This document shows, one piece after another, positions 45,308 through 54,781 of a DNA stretch of 64,000 nt. Positions within the stretch are counted from its first letter, which is position 1. Every line of letters begins with the position of its first letter. The position numbers and the translations under genes were made by a program. The stretch is taken from assembly GCF_030730875.1 (NCBI RefSeq), contig NZ_JAVAMA010000013.1, positions 124,001 to 188,000 of the forward strand, in the 5' to 3' direction. The notes beneath the pieces are model-generated. The model had not been told where the DNA came from, did not search any database, and saw nothing but the letters and a program-made list of their open reading frames with translations. The DNA is from Sphingomonas sp. DG1-23 (GTDB lineage: Bacteria; Pseudomonadota; Alphaproteobacteria; Sphingomonadales; Sphingomonadaceae).

Positions 45308-47470
45308 ATGACCCATTCGCTTCGGCTCGCGTTGATCGCGTCCACTGCGCTCATCGCCGCCACGCCTGCCTTCGGATCCTTCATGTCCCAGACCCAGACC
45401 CAGACATCGCCTGCCCCTGCCACCACGCCCGATCCCACGCCTTTGCTCGCCAAATGGCCCGGGCCGCACGAAGGGGTGCCGCAGTGGGACAAGGTGGTGC
45501 CGGCGATGTTCCCGCCTGCGTTCGAACGCGCGATGGCCAATGCGCGCGCGGACATGGCCAGGATCCGCGACAATCCCGCCGCGCCGACTTTCCAGAACAC
45601 GATCGAGGCCAGCGAGCGCTCGGGCGAGGAGCTGGGCCGGCTGTTCGCCGTCTGGGGCGTCTATCAGAGCAACCTCGCCACTCCCGAGGTGCAGGCGATC
45701 GCGAAGGAATGGAGCCCGAAGCTCTCGGCCTTCTTCACCGAGATGAACCTCGATCCCAAGATGTTCGCGCGGGTCAAGGCGGTCTACGAGCATCGCGCGC
45801 ATGCCGGGCTCAACGCCCAGCAGACGCGGCTGCTCGAGCGTTCCTATCGCGACTACGTGACTTCGGGGGCCTTGCTCGACGAAGCCGGCAAGGCCGAGGT
45901 CAAAAGGATCAACCAGGCGCTCGCCACCGCTTATACCGAGTTCAGCCGCAAGGTGCTCGCCGACGAGGAAACCGCGATCCTGCTCGACAAGGAGATCGAT
46001 CTCGCCGGGCTTGCCGACAGCTTCAAGGCGAGCCTTGCCGAAGAAGCAAAGGCACGCGGCGCGGCCGGCAAATGGGCGATCAAGAACACCCGCTCGTCGG
46101 TCCAGCCCTTCCTGACCTATTCGACCGACCGGGCCTTGCGCGAAAAGGTCTACAAGGCGTTCGTCGACCGCGGCGACAATGGAGACGCCAACGACACCAA
46201 CGCGACGATCGCCGAGATCCTCAAGTTGCGGCAGGAACGCGCCAGGCTGCTCGGCTTTAAGAACCACGCCTGGTATCGGATGGACGACACCATGGCCGAG
46301 ACGCCCGAAAATGCGACGAAGCTGATGATGGCGGTGTGGCCGGCGGCGCGGGCACGGGTGCGCGAGGAAGTCGCCGACATGCAGGCGCTCGCCGATAAAG
46401 AAGGCGCGAAGATCGTGATCGCGCCGTGGGATTATCGCTTCTACGCCGAGAAGGTCCGCAAGGCGAAGTACGATCTCGACGAGAATGAAGTGAAGCCGTA
46501 CCTCCAGCTCGACCAGATGGTGCAGGCCGCCTTTTATGCCGCGGGGCGGCTCTACGATCTCGACTTCAAGGAAAATACCGGGAGCATTCCGGTCTTCCAT
46601 CCCGACGTGCGCACCTTCCGCGTGACCAATCGCACCAGCGGTGCGGAAGTCGGCATTTTCTATCTCGATAATTTCGCGCGCGCCGGAAAGCGTTCGGGCG
46701 CGTGGGCGACCAGCTATCGCGGCCGTTCGGGCCTGCGCGGATCGAAGATCGTGCTCGCCTCGAACAACAATAATTTCACCAAGGGCGCGGCGGGCGCGCC
46801 GACCCTGATCAGCGTCGACGACGCGACGACCTTGTTCCACGAATTCGGCCATGCGCTGCACAGCCTGCTCGGCAATGTCTATTATCCCGGGCTCGGGGGC
46901 ACGCCGCGCGACTTCGTCGAATATCCCAGCCAGGTGAACGAGAATTGGCTGCTGACGCCCGACGTGCTCAATCGCTACGCCAAACATTATCAGACCGGCG
47001 CGACGATCCCCGCCGAGCTGGTCGCGAAGATCGAGAAGGCGCAGACCTTCAACCAGGGCTTCAGCACGGTCGAATATCTGTCGTCGGCGATCGTCGACAT
47101 GAAGTTGCACGACCGCGAGACGCCGGTGACCGATCCGGACGCGTTCGAGCGCGAGACCCTGGCCGCATTGGACATGCCGAAGGAGATGGCGATGCGGCAC
47201 CGGCTGCCGCAGTTCAATCACCTGTTCTCGAGCGACGCCTATTCGGCGGGCTATTATTCGTATCTCTGGTCGGAGACGATGGACGCCGACACCTGGGCGG
47301 CGTTCGAGGAGACCGGCAATGTCTGGGACAAGGCGACCGCCGACAGGTTCCGGACGATCCTGCTGATGACCGGCAACGAGACCGACCGCAAGGCGGCCTA
47401 CAAGGCGTTCCGCGGCCGCGATCCCGACGTGAAGGCCTTGTTCAGGCGCCGCGGGTTTCCGGTGGAGTAA
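45308..47470 (+). CDS. M3 family zinc metallopeptidase (dipeptidyl carboxypeptidase/oligopeptidase A-like), exported
   Basis: About 720 residues from the ATG at 45308. A signal peptide is followed by a Gln/Thr-rich linker (SQTQTQTSPAPATTP). The body is the helical M3 fold: FQNTIEASERSGEEL, LLERSYRDYVTSGA, SGAEVGIFYLDNFARAGKRSGAW and the zinc-binding HEFGH in TTLFHEFGHALHSLLG, with the third ligand Glu in the downstream FVEYPSQVNENW region. C-terminal YSYLWSETMDADTWAAFEE is typical of Dcp/PrlC proteins. It would cut short peptides in the periplasm. An upstream in-frame extension is antisense to imuA and was rejected. Confidence 0.94.
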   Translation: MTHSLRLALIASTALIAATPAFGSFMSQTQTQTSPAPATTPDPTPLLAKWPGPHEGVPQWDKVVPAMFPPAFERAMANARADMARIRDNPAAPTFQNTIEASERSGEELGRLFAVWGVYQSNLATPEVQAIAKEWSPKLSAFFTEMNLDPKMFARVKAVYEHRAHAGLNAQQTRLLERSYRDYVTSGALLDEAGKAEVKRINQALATAYTEFSRKVLADEETAILLDKEIDLAGLADSFKASLAEEAKARGAAGKWAIKNTRSSVQPFLTYSTDRALREKVYKAFVDRGDNGDANDTNATIAEILKLRQERARLLGFKNHAWYRMDDTMAETPENATKLMMAVWPAARARVREEVADMQALADKEGAKIVIAPWDYRFYAEKVRKAKYDLDENEVKPYLQLDQMVQAAFYAAGRLYDLDFKENTGSIPVFHPDVRTFRVTNRTSGAEVGIFYLDNFARAGKRSGAWATSYRGRSGLRGSKIVLASNNNNFTKGAAGAPTLISVDDATTLFHEFGHALHSLLGNVYYPGLGGTPRDFVEYPSQVNENWLLTPDVLNRYAKHYQTGATIPAELVAKIEKAQTFNQGFSTVEYLSSAIVDMKLHDRETPVTDPDAFERETLAALDMPKEMAMRHRLPQFNHLFSSDAYSAGYYSYLWSETMDADTWAAFEETGNVWDKATADRFRTILLMTGNETDRKAAYKAFRGRDPDVKALFRRRGFPVE

Positions 47471-47505
47471 TCCGTTTGGCGGGCGGGACTATGCGCCCCG
47501 CTCGC

Positions 47506-47614
47506 CGTCACCCCGGACTTGTTCCGGGGTCCACCGTGCCGCGCAAGGCAGGGCTGGAGGCTCCCGCGTCTCATCAAGCCGCTAAGTGGACCCCGGAACA
47601 AGTCCGGGGTGACG
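47506..47614. repeat. Palindromic repeat, family E, perfect 29-bp inverted arms
   Basis: The arms at 47506-47534 and 47586-47614 are exact reverse complements over 29 bases (each with the internal palindrome ACCCCGGACTTGTTCCGGGGT or its partner), with a 51-base spacer. It lies between the convergent peptidase and flippase genes and probably also acts as a bidirectional terminator. Confidence 0.92.
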
Positions 47615-47624
47615 CGTGGTAAGG

Positions 47625-49139
47625 CTAAAGCCTCTCCTCCGCCGGCAGCCCCGCTTCCTCCTTGGGCAGCTTGCGGAACAGCGAACGATCCTCGGGCCCG
47701 AACCCGAACTTGATCATCACGAACAGGAAAGTGACGAGGATCGCCGGCATGCCGATGCTGAGCTCGGCCCATTCGTAATGCCGGGGCAGCGAGGTGAAGG
47801 CCGAGCCGACCAGCGCCGCGGCGCCGATCGCGACGAAGAAGCTCGGCCGGATGCTGACCACCGGTGCGCCGAGCATGCGCCGCAGCATGATCGCCTTGGC
47901 CGCCGAACCGATGGTCAGCGACACGGCGAGCGCCGCCGCCGGCCCGGCCGCCTGCACCGGCTCGGACCAGCCCTGCGCCCGCGCGACGAACACGAAGGCG
48001 AAGCTCAGGGCGATCTGGAGCAGCAGCACCGCGAGCGAGATCATCAAATTGCGGTGGCGCGCGATATAGATCAGCCCGGTCTCGCACACCGCCCCGGTCG
48101 AGGCGAGCACCTCGGCGACGAGCAGGATGCACATCGCGCCGGCGCCGACGACGAATTCGGGGCCGATCAGCCCCATCACCCCCTCGGCCGGGATGCCGAA
48201 CACGACGAGGCAGGCGGCCTGCGCGCTGACGATCCAGAAGCCGACCTGGCGGACCTGCTTCGCGACCGAGACGCGGTCGTTCTCGGCGAGGCTGTTGGTG
48301 ACGACGGGGGCGAGGATCGGATCGAAGCTCGATTTCAGCCGCTGCGGGATCGAGGCGACCTGCTGCGCCATGTAATAGATTCCGACCACCGCCGGGCTGA
48401 ACAGCAAAGCGAGGATGAAGCGATCGACGTTGCGGGTCCCCCATTCGAGCGCGTCGGCGCCGGCCAGCGGCGCGTTGCGCCGGGCGAGCGCGAGGATGTC
48501 GGTCAGCCGCGGATGCCAGCCGCGCGGCATGCCGTATTCGCGGACGAACGGCACCACGGAAGCGGCGAGCGCGGCGAGCATCGACAACACATAGGCATAC
48601 ATCAGCCCGTCGCGCGACGAGACATAGGAGAAGATCCACGCCGCAATGCTGATCGTCCATGGCTCGACGATCGCGCGCGCGGTCACCGAGGCACGGATAT
48701 TGTGGCGATAGGCGAGCGCGGCGAGCGTGACGTCGGACACCGCCACGGCGAACACGACCAGCGGCAGCAGCCGCTCGAGCCCCATTACCGCGCTGTTCGG
48801 ATACATGACCTGCGGAAAGGCGATGAGCACCGCGCTGGCGATCGCCGAAGCGCCGCACGCGACCAGCACCCCGTCCCATACGACATGCGCATGCGGCCGC
48901 TCGGTGGATGCCAGTGCCTGCGCCAGCCCGCGCTTGAGCCCGAGCGTGGCGAGCAATGCCGCGACCTCGATCACCAGCACCGCGATCGCATAGCGCCCGA
49001 CGATGTCGGGGCCATAAGCGCGGCCGGCGATGAACAGGAAAGGCAGCCGCGCGGCGAGGCGGAGGAGGAAGCCGAGAATATTGGTCCGCCCGCCCTTGGC
49101 GAGAGCGTTGATGTCGTCGGTGGAGGCGGCTTCAGCCAT
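47625..49139 (-). CDS. Polysaccharide flippase/exporter-like (Wzx/MATE-type) membrane protein
   Basis: About 504 residues from the ATG at 49139. Up to fourteen hydrophobic segments, beginning GRTNILGFLLRLAARLPFLFIAGRAYGPDIVGRYAIAVLVIE, and a central RLKSSFDPILAPVVTNSLAEND, resemble the oligosaccharide-flippase/MurJ-MATE superfamily. Such proteins move lipid-linked sugars across the inner membrane. No glycosyltransferase genes are adjacent, so the substrate is unknown. A stretch of family F repeats separates it from polA. Confidence 0.85.
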   Translation of the reverse strand: MAEAASTDDINALAKGGRTNILGFLLRLAARLPFLFIAGRAYGPDIVGRYAIAVLVIEVAALLATLGLKRGLAQALASTERPHAHVVWDGVLVACGASAIASAVLIAFPQVMYPNSAVMGLERLLPLVVFAVAVSDVTLAALAYRHNIRASVTARAIVEPWTISIAAWIFSYVSSRDGLMYAYVLSMLAALAASVVPFVREYGMPRGWHPRLTDILALARRNAPLAGADALEWGTRNVDRFILALLFSPAVVGIYYMAQQVASIPQRLKSSFDPILAPVVTNSLAENDRVSVAKQVRQVGFWIVSAQAACLVVFGIPAEGVMGLIGPEFVVGAGAMCILLVAEVLASTGAVCETGLIYIARHRNLMISLAVLLLQIALSFAFVFVARAQGWSEPVQAAGPAAALAVSLTIGSAAKAIMLRRMLGAPVVSIRPSFFVAIGAAALVGSAFTSLPRHYEWAELSIGMPAILVTFLFVMIKFGFGPEDRSLFRKLPKEEAGLPAEERL

Positions 49140-49142
49140 TCC

Positions 49143-49268
49143 GCTCGCCCTGACCTTGTCGAAAGGCGCGGGCCAACCAATCCGTGCGTGCTGAGCTTGT
49201 CGAAGCACGGCCATCCGCAAATGCGCCGCCTTTGGCAAGGCGCCCTTCGACAAGCTCAGGGCGAACGA
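49143..49268. repeat. Three palindromic units, family F (GAGCTTGTCGAAG type)
   Basis: Units at 49142-49170 (CGCTCGCCCTGACCTTGTCG), 49183-49210 (GTGCTGAGCTTGTCGAAGCAC) and, inverted, 49240-49268 (CCCTTCGACAAGCTCAGGGC), all sharing the core TTGTCGAA. They fill the spacer between the polA stop and the flippase start, so they sit in the region that must carry the flippase promoter or leader. Confidence 0.85.
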
Positions 49269-49277
49269 GATGCGGGG

Positions 49278-52034
49278 TCAATGCGCCGCGCCCCAGCTCG
49301 GGCCCACCCCGATCTCGACGCCCAGCGGCACGGTCAGCTTGATCGCCGGCTCGGCCGCGGTCGCCATCACCCGTTCGATCACCGGCTTCGCCTTCTCCAC
49401 ATCGCCTTCGGGCAGCTCGAACACCAGTTCGTCATGGACCTGCATCAGCATGCGCACGTTCGGCAGCCCTGCCTCGCGCAAGGCCGGGCCCATCCGCGCC
49501 ATGGCGCGCTTGATGATGTCGGCGCTGGTGCCCTGGATCGGCGCGTTGATCGCCGCGCGCTCGCTGCCGGCGCGTTCGTTGGGATTGGACGCCTTGAGCC
49601 GCGGGAAATGCGTCTTCCGGCCGAACAAGGTGGTGGTGTAGCCGCGCGCCTTGGCCTCGTTGAGCGTGTCGGCGATGTAGCGGTTGATCCCCGGGAAGCG
49701 CTCGAAATAGCGGCTGATCATCGCCTGCGCCTCGTCGGGCGTGACGTCGAGCCGGCCGGCCAGCCCCCAGCGCGAGATGCCGTAGAGGATCGCGAAGTTG
49801 ATCGTCTTCGCCCGCCCGCGGGTGTCGCGATTGACTTCGCCGAACAGCTCCATCGCGGTCATGTTGTGGATGTCGTCATTATTCTCGAACGCGGCGCGCA
49901 GCGCCGGCACGTCGGCGATGTGCGCGGCGAGGCGCAATTCGATCTGCGAATAGTCGGCGGCGAGGATCACGTTGCCCGGTTCGGCGACGAATGCGTCCCG
50001 GATTTGTCTGCCCACTTCGGTGCGGATCGGGATGTTCTGGAGATTGGGGTCGGTCGAGGAAAGCCGCCCGGTCTGCGCGCCGGTGAGGCTGTAGCTGGTA
50101 TGGACGCGCCCGGTCTCGGGGTTGATCTGCGCCTGCAGCGCATCGGTATAGGTCGATTTGAGCTTGGACAGCTGGCGCCAGTCGAGCACCTTGACCACCA
50201 TCTCGCGCCCCGGCGAATCCTTGTCCGCGGCGATCCGCTCGAGCTCGTTGACGTCGGTCGAATAGACGCCCGATTTGCCCTTGCGCCCGCCCTTGATCCC
50301 CATCTTGTCGAACAGCACGTCGCCCAATTGCTTGGGGCTGCCGATGGTGAAGGGGAAGCCGGCGATCGCATGGATCTCGGTCTCCAGCGCGGTGATCTGC
50401 TTCGAGAAATCCTCGGACAGCCGCGACAGCACTCCGGCATCGACCTTGACGCCCGCACGCTCCATCCCCGCGATCACCGAAACCAGCGGCCGGTCGACCA
50501 TCTCGTAGACGCCGGTCACGCTTTCATAGGCCAGCCGCGGCTTGAACCGTCGCCACAGCCGCAGCGTGACGTCGGCATCCTCGGCGGCGTAGCGCGTCGC
50601 CGCGCGCAGATCGACTTCGTGGAAGCCGAGCTGCTTCTTGCCGGTGCCGACCACGTCCTTGAACGCGATGCAGCTGTGCGACAGGTGAGTCGCGGCGAGC
50701 TCGTCCATGCCGTGCCCGTGCAGCCCCGCATCGAGATCGAAGCTCATCACGATCGTGTCGTCGTACGGCGCCACCGCGATCCCGCGCCGCGCGAACACGA
50801 TCATGTCGTACTTCAGATTGTGCCCGATCTTGAGCACCGCCGGGTCCTCGAGCAGCGGCTTCAATTTCGCGAGCACCAGTTCCGCGTCGAGCTGGACCGG
50901 CTTCTCGGCGAACATGTCGCTGCCGCCATGCGCGATCGGAATATAGCACGCCTTGTTCGGCGCGAGCGCGAGGCTGATCCCGCAGATGCCCGCCCGCGTC
51001 GCGTCGAGCTCGGTGGTCTCGGTGTCGACCGCGATCCAGCCCTGATGCGTGGCCTCGGCGATCCAGCGGTCGAGATCGGCCTCGCTGACCACGGTCTCGT
51101 AGCCGTCGTGGTTGCACGGCGGATCTTCCTCGAGCCCCGGCACCTCGTGCGTCTCGACCGGCGCATCGGCCACCGCCGACAGCCGGTTGAGCAAGGTGCG
51201 GAAGCCGTGATGCTCGAGGAACGCGCGCAGCGGCGCGTCGGGAATGCCCTTCAGCTCCAGCTCGTCGAGCGGATCGGGAAGCGGCACGTCGCAGCTCAGT
51301 TCGACCAGTTTGCGCGATAGCCGCGCCATCTCGGCATGCTCGATCAGATTGTCGCGCATCTTGCTCGGCTTCATGTCCGGCGCGGCGGCCAGCACGCCCT
51401 CGACGGTGCCGAATTCGAGGATCAATTTGGCCGCGGTCTTGGGGCCGATCCCCTTGACGCCGGGCACATTGTCGACGCTGTCGCCCATCAAAGCGAGCAC
51501 TTCGCCGAGCTTCTCCGGTCCGACGCCGAACTTCTCCTCGGTGTCCTTCGGCCCCAGCCGGCGATTGTTCATCGTATCGAGCATGTCGACCGACGGATCG
51601 GTCATCAGCTGCATCAGATCCTTGTCCGAGCTGACGATGGTGACCGACCAGCCCTGCGCCAGCGCCGCCTTGGTATAGCTCGCGATCAGATCGTCGGCTT
51701 CCCAGCCCGCTTCCTCGATGCACGGCAGCGAGAAAGCGCGGGTGGCATCGCGGATCATCGGGAATTGGGGAACCAGATCCTCGGGCGCGGGCGGGCGATG
51801 CGCCTTGTACTGGTCGTACATCTCGTTGCGGAAGGTGTGCTCGCTCTTGTCGAGGATCACCGCCATATGGGTCGGGCCGTCGGCCTTGTTCAGCTCGTCG
51901 ACGAGCTTCCACAGCATCGTCGTATAGCCATAGACCGCGCCGACCGGCTCGCCATGTTTGTTGGTGAGCGGCGGCAGCCGGTGATAGGCGCGGAAGATAT
52001 AGCCGGAGCCGTCGACGAGATAGAGATGAGGCAT
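49278..52034 (-). CDS. polA: DNA polymerase I
   Basis: 918 residues from the ATG at 52034 (MPHLYLVDGSGYIFRAYHRLPP). The N-terminal 5'-3' exonuclease has DKDLMQLM and GVKGIGPKTAAKLI. The 3'-5' exonuclease domain retains acidic ligands (WIAVDTETTELDAT; LKIGHNLKYDM), suggesting proofreading. The polymerase has motif A DYSQIELRLAAH, the motif B region RAKTINFAILYGIS and motif C MQVHDELVFELP. All three activities thus appear intact. It processes Okazaki fragments and fills repair gaps. Its frame is open upstream through a family C repeat, which I did not include. Confidence 0.96.
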   Translation of the reverse strand: MPHLYLVDGSGYIFRAYHRLPPLTNKHGEPVGAVYGYTTMLWKLVDELNKADGPTHMAVILDKSEHTFRNEMYDQYKAHRPPAPEDLVPQFPMIRDATRAFSLPCIEEAGWEADDLIASYTKAALAQGWSVTIVSSDKDLMQLMTDPSVDMLDTMNNRRLGPKDTEEKFGVGPEKLGEVLALMGDSVDNVPGVKGIGPKTAAKLILEFGTVEGVLAAAPDMKPSKMRDNLIEHAEMARLSRKLVELSCDVPLPDPLDELELKGIPDAPLRAFLEHHGFRTLLNRLSAVADAPVETHEVPGLEEDPPCNHDGYETVVSEADLDRWIAEATHQGWIAVDTETTELDATRAGICGISLALAPNKACYIPIAHGGSDMFAEKPVQLDAELVLAKLKPLLEDPAVLKIGHNLKYDMIVFARRGIAVAPYDDTIVMSFDLDAGLHGHGMDELAATHLSHSCIAFKDVVGTGKKQLGFHEVDLRAATRYAAEDADVTLRLWRRFKPRLAYESVTGVYEMVDRPLVSVIAGMERAGVKVDAGVLSRLSEDFSKQITALETEIHAIAGFPFTIGSPKQLGDVLFDKMGIKGGRKGKSGVYSTDVNELERIAADKDSPGREMVVKVLDWRQLSKLKSTYTDALQAQINPETGRVHTSYSLTGAQTGRLSSTDPNLQNIPIRTEVGRQIRDAFVAEPGNVILAADYSQIELRLAAHIADVPALRAAFENNDDIHNMTAMELFGEVNRDTRGRAKTINFAILYGISRWGLAGRLDVTPDEAQAMISRYFERFPGINRYIADTLNEAKARGYTTTLFGRKTHFPRLKASNPNERAGSERAAINAPIQGTSADIIKRAMARMGPALREAGLPNVRMLMQVHDELVFELPEGDVEKAKPVIERVMATAAEPAIKLTVPLGVEIGVGPSWGAAH

Positions 52035-52134
52035 CGGTGCGGGGATAGCCGAGCCGCGGGGCGGGGCAAAGCCTTGGCTGTATCGCCCGTCGAATTCCCG
52101 GCGCTGCAAGCGAGGAGCGCATCGACAGGAGAAG

Positions 52135-52253
52135 TCCTCCCCCGCCAGGGGGAGGTGGCATGCGCAGCATGACGGAGGGGGAGGAATCACTGAATGCAGT
52201 GGCTCCTCCCCCTCCGTCGCCTGCGGCGACACCTCCCCCTTTGCGGGGGAGGA
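52135..52253. repeat. Palindromic repeat, family C copy 1
   Basis: CCTCCCCCGCCAGGGGGAGGTGGC...GACGGAGGGGGAGGA on the left and CTCCTCCCCCTCCGTCGC...ACACCTCCCCCTTTGCGGGGGAGG on the right. About 120 bases in the spacer upstream of polA. It resembles family B in its GGGGGAGG ends but differs in the middle. Confidence 0.82.
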
Positions 52254-52292
52254 TAATTGCCGCATCTATTCGCGGGTCGGTCCAGCCTCGCC

Positions 52293-52982
52293 TCAGGCGG
52301 CGTCGTGGAAGATGATCCCCAGCGTATGCCGCCGCCCGATATGCACCGCGCTCACCCCGTGACGCATCGTCACCCGATAATCGCCCTTGCTGCCGCGCAC
52401 CGGCCGCTGGTTGACGGCGAAGACCACGGCATCGCCTTGCCCGAGCGGCACCACCGCGGCGCGCGACTGCATTCGCGGGCGCTGTTCGGTCAGCACGAAT
52501 TCGCCGCCGGCAAAGTCGCGCGCCGGTTCGGACAGCAGAACTGCCGCCTGCAGCGGGAAGACATGGTCGCCATACAGGTCCTGATGGAGGCAGTTATAAT
52601 CGCCCGGCCCGTAGCGGAGCAGCAAAGGCGTCGGGCGGGTCTGCCCCGCGGCATGGCATTCGGCGCGCCATTCGGCATGCGTCGCAGGGAAGCGCCGCGC
52701 GAGTCCCATCCGCGCATGCCAGCGATTGGCGATCCCGGCGAGCGGCGGATAGAGCCGGGTGCGCAGATCCTGCACCGGGTCGGGCAGTGGATAGGCGAAA
52801 TAGCGATATTCGCCGCGCCCGAAGCCATGCCGCGCCATGATCACATGGCTGCGGAAATGCCCGGGTTCGTCGTAGAGTGCGGCGAGATGCAGGCAGGCGT
52901 CTGCGTCGAGCAGGTTGGGCAACACGGCCCAGCCATTGGCGTCGAGCGCCTCGGCGGCGGCGGTCCAGTCGATGGTTGTCAT
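52293..52982 (-). CDS. 2OG-Fe(II) oxygenase
   Basis: 229 residues. The double-stranded beta-helix iron site is visible as HQD in YNCLHQDLYGDHVFPLQ, the distal His in MRHGVSAVH, and the 2-oxoglutarate-binding Arg in GRRHTLGIIFHDA. The N-terminal part (EALDANGWAVLPNLLDADACLHLAAL) is typical of prolyl-4-hydroxylase-like oxygenases, and FAGGEFVLTEQRPRMQSR is a common core motif. Substrate could be a protein, nucleic acid base or small molecule. It lies between two copies of the family C repeat. Confidence 0.9.
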   Translation of the reverse strand: MTTIDWTAAAEALDANGWAVLPNLLDADACLHLAALYDEPGHFRSHVIMARHGFGRGEYRYFAYPLPDPVQDLRTRLYPPLAGIANRWHARMGLARRFPATHAEWRAECHAAGQTRPTPLLLRYGPGDYNCLHQDLYGDHVFPLQAAVLLSEPARDFAGGEFVLTEQRPRMQSRAAVVPLGQGDAVVFAVNQRPVRGSKGDYRVTMRHGVSAVHIGRRHTLGIIFHDAA

Positions 52983-53055
52983 GACGGGCGTCTAGCCGCG
53001 GGCCGCGCGCCACACGCCCCGCTGCTTGCGCTCGAATTCCCGCTCGCTGCGCTAA

Positions 53056-53187
53056 ATCCTCCCTCGCGAAGCGGGGGACGGGGGACCACGAAGTGGTGGA
53101 GGGGGCCAGGCCGCAAGCAATTGATTTGGGGAGAAGCCCCCTCCGTCATGCTGCGCATGCCACCTCCCCCGCTTTGCGAGGGAGGAA
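53056..53187. repeat. Palindromic repeat, family C copy 2
   Basis: ATCCTCCCTCGCGAAGCGGG...GTGGTGGAGGGGGCC on the left and GCCCCCTCCGTCATGCTGCG...CCCGCTTTGCGAGGGAGGA on the right, about 130 bases. The left half looks like family B and the right half like family C, so it may be a recombinant or composite copy. Confidence 0.8.
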
Positions 53188-53212
53188 TGGATCGGCCTTC
53201 AGGCGATGCCGC

Positions 53213-54394
53213 TCAGCGCGAAGGGCGACCGCCGGCCATGAACGAAGAAGGCTGGTGATGCGCGACGATCGCGCTCGCCACCGCCTGCATCAGCAGCTGG
53301 CGCTCGCGGATCGGGCGCGACGTGTCGCCGATCATCACCGCGACGGCATAGGAACGCCCATCGGGTGCGGTCAGGATGCCGACATCGTTGAAGCCCGCGG
53401 TGCGGCCGCCGAGATCCTGTCCCGTCCCCGTTTTGTGACCATAGAGCCAGCCGGAAGGAACCGCGCCGCGCACCCGGGCCTTGCCGGTCTTGGCGCCGCC
53501 CATCGTCGCGAGCAGCCAGTCGGTCGAGCCGGCCGAGAGCAATTCGCCGCGATGCAGCCGGGCGAGCGCGTCGGCGATCGACGCCGCCGCCGCGCCGTCG
53601 GGCGGATCGTTGACATAGGCCTGAAAGGCCGCACGCCGCACTTCGGGCGAAAGCTTCGAACGCGCCACGGCAAAGGCGTTGCCCATGGAATATTGGGGCT
53701 TCCATTCGAGCCCCGCCGTGCCCGCCTGGAGCAGTTTCTCGCCCGGACCGAAGCGGATCGTGCCCAGCTGCTTGCGTGCGATGAAGTCGCGCACTGCCTG
53801 CGGGCCGCCGACGAGACGCAGCAACTTGTCGTTGCAGGTATTGTCGCTCATCTGCATCGCGCGGCGCATGATCTCGCCCACGGTGGAGGTATAGCCGGCA
53901 TCGCCCTTGACCAGATAGGCGACCGGCTGGTGGAACAAAGTGAAATCGGCGCGGGTGATGGTCAGCGGATCGTCGAGCCGAACGGTGCCGCGGTCGACTG
54001 CGTCGAGCACGGTCATCGCCACCCACAATTTGCTCACGCTCTGCTGCGGCAGCGGACGGCTGGCGGTGAGGTTGCTGGCGACCCAGCCATCGTCGATGCT
54101 GGTCACCGCGACCCCGACCAGCCCGTGGAAGTTGCGGGTGATATTGTCGATCGAGGTGACGAGGCCGAGCGGCGCCGGCGGTCGCGGCTTTGCCGGCGCG
54201 GCGACCGCGGCGGGGAAGGGCATCAGCACGCTGTAGCTGGGTGCCGGCAGATAGGCGGCGAGCTGGGTGTCCTCATGGACTGCGCAGCCGAGCAATATCG
54301 CGGGGCCGAGCCCTGCGAGGGTCAATGCCCGCTCCACTTTCGAGAAACTCTTAAATTTACTCACAAATGCAGCCCCTTGCGCCTCTTCCAACAT
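53213..54394 (-). CDS. Beta-lactamase-fold serine hydrolase (class A-like), lipoprotein-type signal
   Basis: About 393 residues from the ATG at 54394; a GTG at 54364 with AAGGGG eight bases upstream is an alternative. The N-terminal hydrophobic stretch ends in ILLGCAVHED, which fits a lipobox. The penicillin-binding fold has the catalytic Ser-x-x-Lys in PQQSVSKLW, the SDN loop in MQMSDNTCNDKLL and KTG in LYGHKTGTGQDLGG, so all three active-site elements are present. An omega-loop Glu for class A beta-lactamase activity is not obvious to me. It could be a beta-lactamase or a peptidoglycan DD-peptidase-like hydrolase. Confidence 0.87.
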   Translation of the reverse strand: MLEEAQGAAFVSKFKSFSKVERALTLAGLGPAILLGCAVHEDTQLAAYLPAPSYSVLMPFPAAVAAPAKPRPPAPLGLVTSIDNITRNFHGLVGVAVTSIDDGWVASNLTASRPLPQQSVSKLWVAMTVLDAVDRGTVRLDDPLTITRADFTLFHQPVAYLVKGDAGYTSTVGEIMRRAMQMSDNTCNDKLLRLVGGPQAVRDFIARKQLGTIRFGPGEKLLQAGTAGLEWKPQYSMGNAFAVARSKLSPEVRRAAFQAYVNDPPDGAAAASIADALARLHRGELLSAGSTDWLLATMGGAKTGKARVRGAVPSGWLYGHKTGTGQDLGGRTAGFNDVGILTAPDGRSYAVAVMIGDTSRPIRERQLLMQAVASAIVAHHQPSSFMAGGRPSR

Positions 54395-54562
54395 GCGGCG
54401 GTCGCGACTCGCATCAAAGCCCGACCGCATCTGGATGCGACGAATCCGGTAACGATAGCGACGAATGGTGAAAGGAGAGGAAACCTGCGCCGCCATTCGC
54501 TTCCAACGTGGGGGCTCGGCCAAGGTTTCGCGCTCCGGTCAAACCCTTAAGGCCGTCAATTC

Positions 54563-54588
54563 CCCCCTCCCTGCTTGCAGGGAGGGGG
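54563..54588. repeat. GC palindrome unit, family G
   Basis: An 11-bp perfect stem CCCCCTCCCTG / CTTG / CAGGGAGGGGG followed by GGGTGGGTGCGCGCG. Only one copy is seen in the window, but its form is that of the other dispersed palindromes. Confidence 0.6.
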
Positions 54589-54755
54589 TTGGGGTGGGTG
54601 CGCGCGTCTGCGCGCCTAAAAAGACTTTCGTACGGCTCGTCAAAACAGCCGCGGCGGCATCGAGCCTCGGCCGCGGCTAACCCACGAGGGGAAGCCGGCG
54701 AAAACGCCGCCAGACCCGCAATTTTCGCAACTTCGACTGCCCGGATCAGCCAACC

Positions 54756-54781
54756 GTCATCCCGGCTTTCGCCGGGATGAC
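54756..54781. repeat. Palindromic repeat, family A, single-arm copy
   Basis: GTCATCCCGGCTTTCGCCGG plus GATGAC, a 26-base self-complementary unit equal to one arm of the two-armed copies elsewhere. It lies just downstream of nadB. Confidence 0.85.

Noticed and set aside
47616-51320. Open frame of 1234 codons on the + strand, antisense to the flippase and polA genes
   Set aside because: It has no recognisable domain, is rich in Arg/His/Asp/Gly as expected for antisense reading of GC-rich codons, and overlaps two certain genes.
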